The position numbers and the translations under genes are program-made. From positions 1 to 64,000 of the forward strand of contig VYFG01000124.1 in the NCBI GenBank assembly GCA_009842505.1: 64,000 nt of DNA, given 5' to 3'. Numbering within the stretch: the first letter of the stretch is position 1; each line of letters opens with the position of its first letter. Under the pieces are notes generated by a model. It was not told where the DNA came from and did not search any database. It was given only the letters and a program-made list of their open reading frames with translations. Shown piece after piece: positions 9,099-17,748 of this stretch. Source of the DNA: Gammaproteobacteria bacterium. GTDB taxonomy: Bacteria > Pseudomonadota > Gammaproteobacteria > Arenicellales > Poriferihabitantaceae.

Positions 9099-10190
9099 TT
9101 AGTGGGTGCCGTGATGGCTCAGGGCGCTGCCCAGCAGACGGGCAGTGATGTCCACTGCGGAGATCACCTCGTCGTAGTGCATCCGTGTCGGGCCGATCAC
9201 GCCCAGCACTCCGACCCGCTGGTGGTCCACCTCGTAGGGTGCGGCGATCACGCTGCAATCCTCCAGGATCTTGTACCCGGACTCTTCCCCGATGAATATG
9301 TGGACACCGGACGTATCCATGCTCTTTTGCAGGAGATCGTAGAGCACCTGCTTGGTCTTGAACGTGTCGAAAAGCCTCTTGATCTTTTCCAGTTCGGCAA
9401 AATCCGGCACCGTCAGGAGATTGTTCTCCCCGCTCACTAGCACCGACTCCTGGTCGGTATCGGCATCCGCGCCGAACAGCTGGCCGGCCATCCGGATCGC
9501 GGTACGCATTTCACGGTGCATGCTCCGGTGATCGTTCCGCATGTGCACGGCCAGGTCCAGGCGGACATCATCCAGGATCCAGTTGGCATAGGTGTCGTTG
9601 AAAAAGTTGGCGGCTTCCACCAGTTCGCTGTCGGAGTACTCACGCCTGGTCGAGATCACCTGATTCTGGACCTGGCCGTCTGCCGTGATCAGGATCGCCA
9701 GCACCCGCTGCTGGGAGAGGTTCAGGAACTCGATCTGGCGGAACTTGCTGCCGGATTTGCTGGGGGTCGAGACCACCCCGGCAAACGAAGTGATCTGTGA
9801 CAGCATTTCCGTGGCGCTGGTGAGTATGCCCCGGAAGTCGGAAACCCCCTGAAGGGCAGTCCGGAAATCGGCACGAAGGTCGGCCAGGGAATCGTGGTTG
9901 ATCTGGCCGGAGCGCATCATGCAGTTGATGAACAACCGGTAGCCCTTGCGCGTCGGCACCCTGCCCGAGGAGGTGTGCGGTGCCTGTATCAGCCCCAGAT
10001 CCTCCAGATCGGACATCACGTTGCGGATGGTGGCCGGGCTGAGCGACAGGGCGGTTTCCCGGGACAGGGTCCGCGAACCCACCGGCACCCCGTCGCTGAT
10101 ATACCGCCCGATGAGCCCGAGGAGTACCTGTTCAGCACGGGGGCTCAATTCGATTCGCTCTTGCAGCTTTTCAGTACCGGATGCGGGCAT
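9099..10190 (-). CDS. hrcA: Heat-inducible transcription repressor HrcA
   Basis: 363 residues from ATG 10190, chosen because GGAAGA lies nine bases upstream; frames opening at 10214 or 10244 have weaker signals. HrcA represses heat-shock genes by binding the CIRCE inverted repeat and is kept active by GroEL. The N-terminal winged helix reads GLIGRYISDGVPVGSRTL and SLSPATIRNVMSDLEDLGLIQAPHTSSGRVPT, followed by the GAF-like middle (SFAGVVSTPSKSG, QIEFLNLSQQRVLAILI) and C-terminal VLGVIGPTRMHYDEVI. In many bacteria hrcA heads the grpE-dnaK-dnaJ operon; here those genes lie 26 kb away and hrcA is divergent from nadK. I saw no CIRCE repeat in its own upstream region. Confidence 0.95.
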   Translation of the reverse strand: MPASGTEKLQERIELSPRAEQVLLGLIGRYISDGVPVGSRTLSRETALSLSPATIRNVMSDLEDLGLIQAPHTSSGRVPTRKGYRLFINCMMRSGQINHDSLADLRADFRTALQGVSDFRGILTSATEMLSQITSFAGVVSTPSKSGSKFRQIEFLNLSQQRVLAILITADGQVQNQVISTRREYSDSELVEAANFFNDTYANWILDDVRLDLAVHMRNDHRSMHREMRTAIRMAGQLFGADADTDQESVLVSGENNLLTVPDFAELEKIKRLFDTFKTKQVLYDLLQKSMDTSGVHIFIGEESGYKILEDCSVIAAPYEVDHQRVGVLGVIGPTRMHYDEVISAVDITARLLGSALSHHGTH

Positions 10191-10374
10191 CGTTGAAATT
10201 CTTCCGGGTACCATATGATGTCGTACCTGAAAGAGAAATAGCAACCCGGCTCCGGGGTGTCAAGATTGTTTTTTGTCCGGTTGCGCATATACTGTGGTCC
10301 GTTCCAGGGATCAGTTTCACGGAATCTGCATAATTTTCTACTATAAGAATAAAAAATAACTATCTGTATTTATT

Positions 10375-11235
10375 TTGAAAATATCCAAAATCGGATTGTT
10401 CGGAAAGTTTCGCGACTCCAGCGTGGCCCCGGTCATGGATCGGGTGCGGGCACTCCTGGAGGCGCGCGGCGTACGGGTGCTGCTGGGCAGCACCACTTCC
10501 GCGGAGATTGACGGAGAACGGATAGACGAACAGCACCACCCCCTGGACCAGTTGATCGACGTCGCCATGGTGGTAGGGGGGGACGGCACCATGCTGAACG
10601 CCGCCAGGATCCTCTGTACCCACGGTGTACCCATGGTCGGCGTGAATCTCGGCAGGCTCGGCTTTCTCACCGACATCCCCCAGGGCGACCTGGAAACCAA
10701 CCTGGATGCCCTGCTGGACGGCCGCTTCAGCGTGGAAAACCGGACGCTGCTGAAGACAACGGTGCTCAAGGATGATGTATCCATCTACGAAGGCGTCAGC
10801 CTGAATGATGCCGTGATCGCCAAGGGCAATACCGGCCGGCTGATCGAATTCGAAACCAGGATCGACGGTCGTTTCGTGAGCCATACCCGCAGCGACGGCA
10901 TCATCATCGCCACACCGACGGGCTCTACCGCCTATTCCCTGTCCTCCGGCGGGCCCATTGTATATCCAACGCTCTCGGTCCTGAGCATCGCCCCGATCTG
11001 TCCGCACACCCTGAGCAACCGCCCCATTATCATCTCGGACGACGCCGTGGTGGACATCTGTGCCTTCAGAACCCCGGAAACCCGCGCCATCCTGTCACTG
11101 GACGGTCTGATCGTGCATCAGCTTTCCGGGGAAGAGACCCTTCGCCTGACCAGGGCGGACAGGAAGTTGTCCATGATCCGGATCGACCCGCACGACCATT
11201 TCGAAGTACTGAGAACCAAGCTCGGCTGGGGCTGA
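10375..11235 (+). CDS. nadK: NAD kinase
   Basis: 286 residues. It phosphorylates NAD to NADP, the cell's only route to NADP. Motifs: the GGDGTML signature (about residues 68-74), GVNLGRLGFLTDI, the NDAVIAKGNTGRLIEFE segment that binds the ribose, and SDGIIIATPTGSTAYSLSSGGPIV. The start is TTG at 10375, which gives the usual KISKIGLFGK N-terminus; no nearby ATG is in frame. The upstream 50 bases are very AT-rich, as expected for a promoter. The stop overlaps the recN start (TGATG at 11233-11237), so the two are translationally coupled. The gene is divergent from hrcA. Confidence 0.95.
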   Translation: MKISKIGLFGKFRDSSVAPVMDRVRALLEARGVRVLLGSTTSAEIDGERIDEQHHPLDQLIDVAMVVGGDGTMLNAARILCTHGVPMVGVNLGRLGFLTDIPQGDLETNLDALLDGRFSVENRTLLKTTVLKDDVSIYEGVSLNDAVIAKGNTGRLIEFETRIDGRFVSHTRSDGIIIATPTGSTAYSLSSGGPIVYPTLSVLSIAPICPHTLSNRPIIISDDAVVDICAFRTPETRAILSLDGLIVHQLSGEETLRLTRADRKLSMIRIDPHDHFEVLRTKLGWG

Positions 11236-12917
11236 TGTTCGACTGGTTGTCCATCCGCCACTTCGCCATCGCATCGGAAGTGGAGTTGGAGTTCGGTGCG
11301 GGATTCACCGCCATCACCGGCGAAACGGGTTCCGGCAAGTCGCTGCTCGTGGATGCGCTGGGCATCCTGCTGGGTGGACGGGGGGAACAGGGACTGATCC
11401 AGCAAGGCAAGGAGGAAGCCGAGATACGGGGCGGATTCAGCCTTCCGGACGGCAGCCCGGTTCTCGCCTGGCTCCGGGAAAGGGATCTGCAGGGCGGGGA
11501 TGAACTGGTTCTGCGGCGAATCCTCCGGCGTGACCGCCCCGGGCGGAGTTTCATCAACGGCAACCCGGTCAACGTGTCCCAGTTGCGGGACCTGGGGGAT
11601 CGGCTGGTGGAAATCCACGGCCAGCAGGAACACCATTCACTGCTCCAGAGAAGCGTGCAGCAGGCACTGCTGGATGAGGCTGCGGGCAATTCCGGGCTGC
11701 TGGACGAACTCGCCACCGCCTGGGACGGCCTGCGGGATATCGGGAAGCGGCTTGCGGAAATCAGTCGGGAACAGGAAAGCGTACTGGAACGCATCGAACT
11801 GCTCCAGTTCCAGCTGTCCGAACTCGATCGGCTGGATCCGGGGGACGACGAATGGGAGTCGTTGTCGCAGAAACAAAGAAGACTCGGCCACGCGGCCGAA
11901 CTCCTGGATGCGATGCATGCAGCCGTGGCACAGCTGCACGATGATGACCTGTCGGTTCACGGGCAACTGAGCCGGATTGCCGGACGCCTGCGCCAACTCG
12001 AACAGTACGATCCGGCCACCGGCGAAATCGCCGCGCTGCTGGAGGAGGCCGAAATCAACGTCGGCGAATCCGTCACCCGGCTCAGGGAGTCTCTCGACCA
12101 GATTGACCCGGGGGTGGATGAACTGCAACAGGTGGAGGAGCGGATGTCCGCCTGGCATGCAATGGCGCGGAAGTACCGGGTGCTCCCCGGCGAACTGCCG
12201 GGCATGAGAGCCGGCCTTGGCGATTCGCTGGAACAGCTGAAAAACCCGCAGGCGGAGCGGGAAAGGCTCGAGAGGCAGCAAGAGGAGGCAGGGCAGGTGT
12301 GCGAGCGGCTGGCGGATGCGGTCAGCGGGAACCGCCGCAAGGCCGCCTCGGCCCTGGCCCGGAAAATCACGGCCGCGATGCGGGAACTCGGCATGCCCGG
12401 CGGCCGTCTGGAAATTGTCCTTGAGCCCGTGAAGCCGGAACCACTGTCCCGCTCGGGCCGGGAAACCGTGACCTTCCTCGTGTCCGCGAATGCGGGGCAG
12501 GAACTGCAACCCCTGTCCAGGGTCGCCTCCGGCGGGGAAATCTCCCGCATTTCCCTGGCCATCCAGGTGATCCTGGCGGATGCCGCCGATGTGCCTACGA
12601 TGATATTCGACGAGGTGGACGTCGGCATCGGCGGAACCGTGGCCAATGTCGTGGGCGAGCGCCTGCGCCAACTCGGAAAATCCTGTCAGGTGATCAGTGT
12701 CACCCATCTCCCCCAGGTCGCTTCGCGGGCCAATCGTCATATTTCAGTCACCAAGAGGGAGCGAAAAAATATCGTGGACGTGGAACTCAGCCTGCTGGAG
12801 CGGCCCGAAAGAATCGTGGAAATTGCCCGCATGTCCGGGACCGACACACCAAGCCAGGCCTCCCGGGACCATGCCAGGCAGATGCTGGATTCGGGCGACC
12901 CGGAACGCCCGGGCTGA
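11235..12917 (+). CDS. recN: DNA repair protein RecN
   Basis: 560 residues, the usual length. RecN is an SMC-like ATPase acting early in recombinational double-strand-break repair. Walker A GETGSGKS lies near residues 31-38, followed by the LGGRGE and GQQEHHSLL segments. A coiled-coil centre rich in Glu/Gln/Leu spans roughly residues 165-370. The ABC signature SRVASGGEISRISLAIQ and Walker B MIFDEVDVGIGG lie near 430-470, with VTHLPQVASRA after them. Its ATG overlaps the nadK stop. In E. coli the order is nadK-recN-bamE; here a GNAT gene sits between recN and bamE. No LexA box is evident because the promoter is shared upstream. Confidence 0.96.
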   Translation: MFDWLSIRHFAIASEVELEFGAGFTAITGETGSGKSLLVDALGILLGGRGEQGLIQQGKEEAEIRGGFSLPDGSPVLAWLRERDLQGGDELVLRRILRRDRPGRSFINGNPVNVSQLRDLGDRLVEIHGQQEHHSLLQRSVQQALLDEAAGNSGLLDELATAWDGLRDIGKRLAEISREQESVLERIELLQFQLSELDRLDPGDDEWESLSQKQRRLGHAAELLDAMHAAVAQLHDDDLSVHGQLSRIAGRLRQLEQYDPATGEIAALLEEAEINVGESVTRLRESLDQIDPGVDELQQVEERMSAWHAMARKYRVLPGELPGMRAGLGDSLEQLKNPQAERERLERQQEEAGQVCERLADAVSGNRRKAASALARKITAAMRELGMPGGRLEIVLEPVKPEPLSRSGRETVTFLVSANAGQELQPLSRVASGGEISRISLAIQVILADAADVPTMIFDEVDVGIGGTVANVVGERLRQLGKSCQVISVTHLPQVASRANRHISVTKRERKNIVDVELSLLERPERIVEIARMSGTDTPSQASRDHARQMLDSGDPERPG

Positions 12918-12954
12918 CTGCCCATTGCTTCGCTGCTGGGGTATCATTCGCCCG

Positions 12955-13473
12955 ATGAACGAAACCGCACAAATCATCCGGGATCCCGCGCTGGCGCCCG
13001 CCGCCGTCGGCGCCATACGGCAAGCCAGGCTGGACGATGTCACGGACATCCATCGCCTGCTCACCCACTACGCTTCGCTGGAAAGACTGCTGCCCCGCGC
13101 CGAGCCGGACATCTACCAGTCGTTGCGGGAGTTTGTCGTGGCCGAGCGCGATAGCCGCGTGGTCGGCTGCGCCTCACTGCAGATATTCACCCGCGATCTC
13201 GGCGAGGTGCGCAGCCTGGCAGTGGACCCCGACGCCACCGGAATGCGGATCGGTTCGCGCCTCGTGCGGGCGCTTGAAGAAGACGCGCGCCGGCTGGGAC
13301 TTTCCCGGCTGATGGCGCTGACCTACGAAGTCAGCTTTTTCAACAGAATGGGTTATGAAGTGGTGGAAATGAAAGTCCTTCCCGAAAAGGTCTGGGGCGC
13401 ATGCATCAACTGCCCGAAATTCCGCAATTGTGATGAAATAGCGGTTCTGAAATACCTGTCTGCCACGGAATGA
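12955..13473 (+). CDS. GNAT N-acetyltransferase, short NAGS-like
   Basis: 172 residues from ATG 12955, about 35 bases after recN. The GNAT fold is clear: IRQARLDDVTDIHRLL at the start, then EVRSLAVDPDATGMRIGSRLVRALEEDARRLG, which holds the acetyl-CoA loop (R/Q-x-x-G-x-G/A-like MRIGS). The C-terminal KVWGACINCPKFRNCDEIAVL, with three cysteines, matches the stand-alone short N-acetylglutamate synthase-like group (ArgA type, first step of arginine synthesis). The exact substrate is inference. The stop overlaps bamE (ATGA at 13470-13473). Its insertion between recN and bamE is a departure from the common order. Confidence 0.8.
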   Translation: MNETAQIIRDPALAPAAVGAIRQARLDDVTDIHRLLTHYASLERLLPRAEPDIYQSLREFVVAERDSRVVGCASLQIFTRDLGEVRSLAVDPDATGMRIGSRLVRALEEDARRLGLSRLMALTYEVSFFNRMGYEVVEMKVLPEKVWGACINCPKFRNCDEIAVLKYLSATE

Positions 13474-13829
13474 AACCGCCCGCCCTCGAAATGCCGAAAC
13501 GTGTCATCCGAACCATTGTCCCCCTGGCCCTGGTCATGGTGCTGGGAGCAGCGGTTTCCGCATGCGTCTACCGGATCGACGTCCAGCAGGGAAACGAGAT
13601 CACCGCAGACATGATATCCAAACTGAATCCTGGCATGACCCGCCGTCAGGTCGTCAAGATCCTGGGATATCCCCTGGTCAGCGATCCGTTCAACCGTAAC
13701 CGGTGGGATTACTTCTATTCCTACAAGTCCGGCAAGACCCGGGAAATGACCCGCCGGTCCGCCAAGCTCCTGTTTGAAGGGGACTACCTGACCTCGGTGG
13801 AAAGCGATATCGCCCCGGAAACCGAATAG
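13470..13829 (+). CDS. bamE: Outer membrane assembly lipoprotein BamE
   Basis: 119 residues. BamE (SmpA/OmlA) is a small lipoprotein of the Bam complex that inserts beta-barrel proteins into the outer membrane. The signal peptide is followed by a lipobox-like AVSAC, with the modified Cys about residue 32. The mature part carries the family core: QGNEITADMISKLNPGMTRRQV, KILGYPLVSDPFNRNRWDYFYSYK and the strand LLFEGDYLTSVESD. It is coupled to the upstream GNAT gene by a 4-base overlap and ends the nadK-recN-GNAT-bamE unit. Confidence 0.94.
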   Translation: MKPPALEMPKRVIRTIVPLALVMVLGAAVSACVYRIDVQQGNEITADMISKLNPGMTRRQVVKILGYPLVSDPFNRNRWDYFYSYKSGKTREMTRRSAKLLFEGDYLTSVESDIAPETE

Positions 13830-13890
13830 GCCGGAAACACAATGATGCCGGGCCGGTCCGCGCGCGACCCGGCCCCGCCGGTAATTTCTC

Positions 13891-14667
13891 CTAGCCGTCC
13901 GCGCTTTGCAGTCCGGCTTCGGCCAGAAGCTTCTCGGGGGCAACGTATCCGCCCAGCACCCGCCCGTCGTCCAGCATGATGAACGGTGTGCCCTGCACCC
14001 CCAGCCGGAAGCCGAGCTGATAGTGCTCGTCAACGGGATTCTCGCAGACCTTCCGTTCGATCTCCTCCCCGGCCTTGGCCCTGGTCATGGCGTCTCCCTG
14101 GTCCGCCGCGCACCAGACCGCCACCGCCTCGCGGTAGCTGTCTGAATCGAGACCGGCCCGGGGCCACATCATGTAACGGACTTTGAGTCCACCTTCCTTC
14201 AGTGCCGGGACATCACGATGAAATTTCTGGCACCAGCCGCAATCCGTGTCAGTGAACACCGTGATATAGCGCTTGCCCTCCGGATCACCCATGATGATCA
14301 TCCGGCTCTCGGGTATCCCGTCCAGTTCCTGGATCGCAAGCTGCTGCTCCCTGTTCTGTCGCTCCCGGGTCCAGCTGACACGCCGGTCAGTGTCATACAC
14401 CTCGCCGATCAGCACGAATCCGGCATGGCTGTAGACATACAAGTGCTCGTTGCCGATGCGCACATGGTAGACCCCCTGCATGTCGGTCGGCTCCACCGAA
14501 GTGATGGTCGCCCCATCGGGAATGATTTTCAGCAGGTTCTCGCGAACCGCATCCATTTCAACAGTCACCCGGTCCTGGGCGTTCACAACCGGTGGGGCGA
14601 TCGCCAGGGCGGCGGCAAGCATCACCACTCTGGTCAGTGCCCGGTCAGGGCGGAAATTTCGTGTCAT
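13891..14667 (-). CDS. Periplasmic thiol:disulfide interchange protein, DsbC type
   Basis: 258 residues from ATG 14667, chosen for the AAGGAGAG just upstream and because a signal peptide (residues 1-30, ending VVNA) begins there. DsbC isomerises wrong disulfides in the periplasm and is reduced by DsbD. The N-terminal dimerisation part covers about residues 31-100, and the thioredoxin fold carries the active site Cys143-Gly-Trp-Cys146 (E. coli DsbC has CGYC). A second Cys pair (VWC and KVC) matches the structural disulfide of DsbC, and a cis-Pro sits in QGTPFIML. It follows the nucleosidase-like gene on the same strand after about 190 bases. Confidence 0.93.
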   Translation of the reverse strand: MTRNFRPDRALTRVVMLAAALAIAPPVVNAQDRVTVEMDAVRENLLKIIPDGATITSVEPTDMQGVYHVRIGNEHLYVYSHAGFVLIGEVYDTDRRVSWTRERQNREQQLAIQELDGIPESRMIIMGDPEGKRYITVFTDTDCGWCQKFHRDVPALKEGGLKVRYMMWPRAGLDSDSYREAVAVWCAADQGDAMTRAKAGEEIERKVCENPVDEHYQLGFRLGVQGTPFIMLDDGRVLGGYVAPEKLLAEAGLQSADG

Positions 14668-14855
14668 TGCACTCTCCTTCGAATGTGGTCTGTCGGAAGC
14701 TTGGATGCCCCGCAATCCTGAAAGTTCATGAATCAGGGAGGGTGATCGGCCTGCCGAGTAACCCGGCATTATCCATGAACGGGACGGATAACCCAAGACC
14801 TGCCGCACCGACCCGTGGGGTCCGGCGGTCCCGGACACCCGCATGCCACCCGGTG

Positions 14856-15485
14856 TCATGCCCCAAGCAGCAGCTCGCCAAGACCGGCAATCCGGTCCCT
14901 GTTACCGGCCAGCAGTCCCCTGCCCAACCGCACACCCTCCCGGATGGAAAGCCCCGGGCCATCCGCCACCAGTTTGACGATGGCCAAGCGTGAGAGCCGG
15001 TTTTCCGATGCGAGAAACCCGGCGATCCCCGCGCCCTCCATGTCATACAGCCAGGGACGGGCAAACGCGGTTTCCGGCGTATCCACGGTCCGCAGGCAGC
15101 CTCCGGTCGCGATCACCGGACCGGACCTGTCCCCGCCGGCGGGCGGTTGCATCGTGAGTGTCCAGCTTTGCGCCCGGTAATGCACCCGGTGTATCCACAC
15201 CAGCATGCCAGGCGCGTATGCTGCCTGCCCGACACCGCGCGGGTCGACCGCACTGCCTCCGTATCCCGCAACGCCGAAATTCAGCCAGGTATCCTCTGGT
15301 GTGGCGGGTCCGGCAGCAAAAAGGCGTCCGAGCGTTGCCCGGCATTGGTCCACGCCCTGCCCCGTGAGGACAAGGCGGACCCCGTCTCCGGAGTACAGAT
15401 TGGAATCATGCCTGCACCTGTCGAGGCCGAAATGTTCCACGAAGGGCATGCCCTCGGCAAGATGGGCGCAAAGGACGGTCAGCAT
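14856..15485 (-). CDS. Nucleoside phosphorylase/hydrolase-like protein
   Basis: 209 residues from ATG 15485, which directly follows the glycosyltransferase stop; a longer frame from 15596 would overlap that gene. The sequence looks like the phosphorylase superfamily (PNP/MTA-SAH nucleosidase): an early VLTGQGVDQCRATLGRL, then TWLNFGVAGYGG and the late PWLYDMEGAGIAGF, which resembles the MEGA/MEAAA substrate-binding motif. The fold call is moderate, and the substrate (MTA, SAH, futalosine or a hopanoid precursor) cannot be told. It is probably cotranscribed with the GT2 gene upstream. Confidence 0.65.
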   Translation of the reverse strand: MLTVLCAHLAEGMPFVEHFGLDRCRHDSNLYSGDGVRLVLTGQGVDQCRATLGRLFAAGPATPEDTWLNFGVAGYGGSAVDPRGVGQAAYAPGMLVWIHRVHYRAQSWTLTMQPPAGGDRSGPVIATGGCLRTVDTPETAFARPWLYDMEGAGIAGFLASENRLSRLAIVKLVADGPGLSIREGVRLGRGLLAGNRDRIAGLGELLLGA

Positions 15486-15490
15486 CCCGG

Positions 15491-16327
15491 TCAGCAGGCC
15501 GGCTGGCCGGCACTCCACCGGTTCGAGATCCGGCGATAGTGTCCGGCGCCCTCGACATTGCCGCGGCGTTCCATGCCCTGGACCAGGATTTCGCATTTGC
15601 GCCGCAGGGTGTCGATGCAGGCCCCGCGGTCCCCCGCATCCAGCGTGTCCCGCAGCAGCAGCTTGTCCAGGGAATGGACCCTGAACCGATCCATACCCCA
15701 GTGCCGCCTGGACAGCTGGTCATGGTGACCGCCGTACTTGATGACACAGGGTTCCTTCACCAGCCCGGCACGGTAACGCTGAAAGACGCGTAGCCACAGG
15801 TCATAGTCCTCGCAGGCAGGCAGATCCGGATCGAACAACCCCGCATCCGCCAGCACTGAGCCGTGCAGCAGCACGGATGACGGGGACACGCAGCAAAGCG
15901 GCAGACACTGGCGGAATATCCTGCCTTCCGGCTTTGCATGTCTTCGACCTGGGTTCACCCTGCGGCCGTTCCTGATCCAGATCTCGTCGGTGTGGCAGAC
16001 CCTGACTTCCGGATGTCCGGCAAGGAGCTTTGCCTGTAATTCGAGCTTGCGGGGGAGCCATTCGTCGTCAGAATCCAGCAAGGCGATCCATTCTCCCGTG
16101 GCAGCGTTGATGCCCCGGTTGCGCGCCGCGCTGACACCCGCATTGGCCTGGGGCAGGATCGTTACCGACGGAAATGTCCGCGCCAGGAGTGGCGCCGTTC
16201 CGTCATCGGACCCGTCGTCCACCACGATGATTTCCCGGGGCGCCAGGGTCTGGCCGAATACCGAACGGATGGCCCTTGAGACCAGGGCGGCCCGGTTGTG
16301 GGTGGGTATGACGACGCTGACATCCAC
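15491..16327 (-). CDS. Family 2 glycosyltransferase
   Basis: 278 residues from a GTG start. The GT-A fold is plain: SVVIPTHNRAALVSRAIRSVFGQ at the start, EIIVVDDGSDDGT (nucleotide-sugar binding), NAGVSAARNRGINAATGEWIALLDSDDEW with the DxD-like metal site, and a later ACEDYDLWLR acceptor-side motif (ED). It transfers a sugar from a nucleotide sugar to an unknown acceptor, such as a glycan or lipid carrier. No membrane segment is evident. It lies downstream of mdh and just upstream of the nucleosidase-like gene; no other surface-glycan genes are nearby. Confidence 0.88.
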   Translation of the reverse strand: MDVSVVIPTHNRAALVSRAIRSVFGQTLAPREIIVVDDGSDDGTAPLLARTFPSVTILPQANAGVSAARNRGINAATGEWIALLDSDDEWLPRKLELQAKLLAGHPEVRVCHTDEIWIRNGRRVNPGRRHAKPEGRIFRQCLPLCCVSPSSVLLHGSVLADAGLFDPDLPACEDYDLWLRVFQRYRAGLVKEPCVIKYGGHHDQLSRRHWGMDRFRVHSLDKLLLRDTLDAGDRGACIDTLRRKCEILVQGMERRGNVEGAGHYRRISNRWSAGQPAC

Positions 16328-16371
16328 AGGGCAACCGACGGTGTCACCGCCCCCAGGCCGGCAACGGCCGC

Positions 16372-17343
16372 CTACATCAGGTGGCTGACCGCATCGCGCT
16401 CTTCCAGCAGTTCCCTCTCGGTGAGCGTCATGCGCTCCCTGCTGAAGTCATTGATTTCGAGATCCCGGCAGACATGATAGTCCCCCCCGCTGCAGGTTAT
16501 CGGGAAGGAATACATGATCCCCTCCGCGATACCGTAGCTTCCGTCCGAGGGAATCGCCATGCTGACCCAGTCACCTTCCCGCGTGCCCATCGCCCAGTCG
16601 CGCATGTGATCGATGGCGGCGGACGCCGCGGACGCGGCGCTGGACGCGCCACGGGCCTTGATGATGGCGGTACCGCGGTTCTGCACCTCCGGGATGAAGT
16701 TTTCCCTGAGCCATTCCCCGGACACATCGACCGGCAATCCATCCACCCTCACGTGGAAAACATCGGGATATTGTGTGGCGGAATGGTTCCCCCAGATGGT
16801 CATCCGCCTGACCGCATCATGGTGGACACCCACCTTGTCCGCCAACTGGGCCTTGGCCCGGTTGTGGTCCAGCCGGGTCATCGCGGTGAATCGGCGCGGG
16901 TCGAGATCCGGGGCATTGGCTGCGGCAATGAGCGCATTGGTGTTCGCCGGATTGCCCACCACCAGGACACGGACGTTCCGTGATGCATTGTCATTGAGGG
17001 CCTTTCCCTGGACCGAGAAGATCTTGCCGTTGTCCTTGAGCAGGTCGCTGCGCTGCATGTCCGCCGTCCTCGGCTTGGAACCCACGAGCAACGCATAGTC
17101 CGCGTCCCCGAAGGCCACGTTGGGATCATCGGAGGTTTCTATCCCGGACAGCAACGGAAAAGCGCAGTCCATCAGTTCCATCACCACCCCCATGACCGCA
17201 CCCATCGCAGGGGGGATTTCCAGCAACTGCAGGATGACAGGCTGATCCCTTCCCAGCATGTCGCCGGCGGCGATTCTGAACAACAGTGCATAGGAAATGT
17301 TACCGGCGGCTCCGGTCACCGCAACTCGGACGGGTGGTTTCAT
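16372..17343 (-). CDS. mdh: Malate dehydrogenase (NAD-dependent)
   Basis: 323 residues, cytosolic TCA-cycle enzyme interconverting malate and oxaloacetate. The N-terminal [21 protein letters not shown] is the NAD-binding glycine motif, LLVGSKPR is the mobile loop, [12 protein letters not shown] the cofactor strand, and [14 protein letters not shown] with [13 protein letters not shown] supplies the catalytic Asp/His pair and substrate arginines. This is the LDH-like group-2 type (323-330 residues) rather than the E. coli 312-residue type. Divergent from the lytic transglycosylase gene. A run of [10 protein letters not shown] near residue 230 is low in complexity but belongs to the normal helix. 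Confidence 0.95.
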   Translation of the reverse strand: MKPPVRVAVTGAAGNISYALLFRIAAGDMLGRDQPVILQLLEIPPAMGAVMGVVMELMDCAFPLLSGIETSDDPNVAFGDADYALLVGSKPRTADMQRSDLLKDNGKIFSVQGKALNDNASRNVRVLVVGNPANTNALIAAANAPDLDPRRFTAMTRLDHNRAKAQLADKVGVHHDAVRRMTIWGNHSATQYPDVFHVRVDGLPVDVSGEWLRENFIPEVQNRGTAIIKARGASSAASAASAAIDHMRDWAMGTREGDWVSMAIPSDGSYGIAEGIMYSFPITCSGGDYHVCRDLEINDFSRERMTLTERELLEERDAVSHLM

Positions 17344-17748
17344 GGTATTTCTCGAAGGTGTTTGGGTACCGTGGAAGAGCGGGGATTATAGTCAATGCCG
17401 GCATTGCTGTCCCTCGCCCGTAAGTTCCACCTGCAGCGTCCGCCCCGGGATATCCGCCGTTTCGCGAACGGGACCCGCAGGACGGGGCCACATCCCGGCG
17501 TCCGGTCAATGGGAAAAGGCAGAGCGGCAATCCGGATTCCGCGCGGGTGCGCTCCGGATCCATTGCTGGATAGTGTATTATTATAGTAATATCAATTTAT
17601 TATAGATGAATTCTAATAAATTGAATACAATACGAAATTGAATGGCAAGATTGTCTTCCACCGGCACCGGAATCCGCGGATTGTTGCAAAACGGTCATGC
17701 GGCTTCCAGTTGACTGGGCCTTGGATGGTCCGTAGTATCCAATCGGAT
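17344..17748. other. Divergent non-coding region between mdh and the MltD-type gene
   Basis: About 400 bases with no gene I can support. The 70 bases around 17570-17640 are strikingly AT-rich against the G+C-rich surroundings and probably hold the promoter of the lytic transglycosylase gene (for example TATTAT and TATAGT near 17576-17587), but I cannot fix a convincing pair of boxes. Confidence 0.45.
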
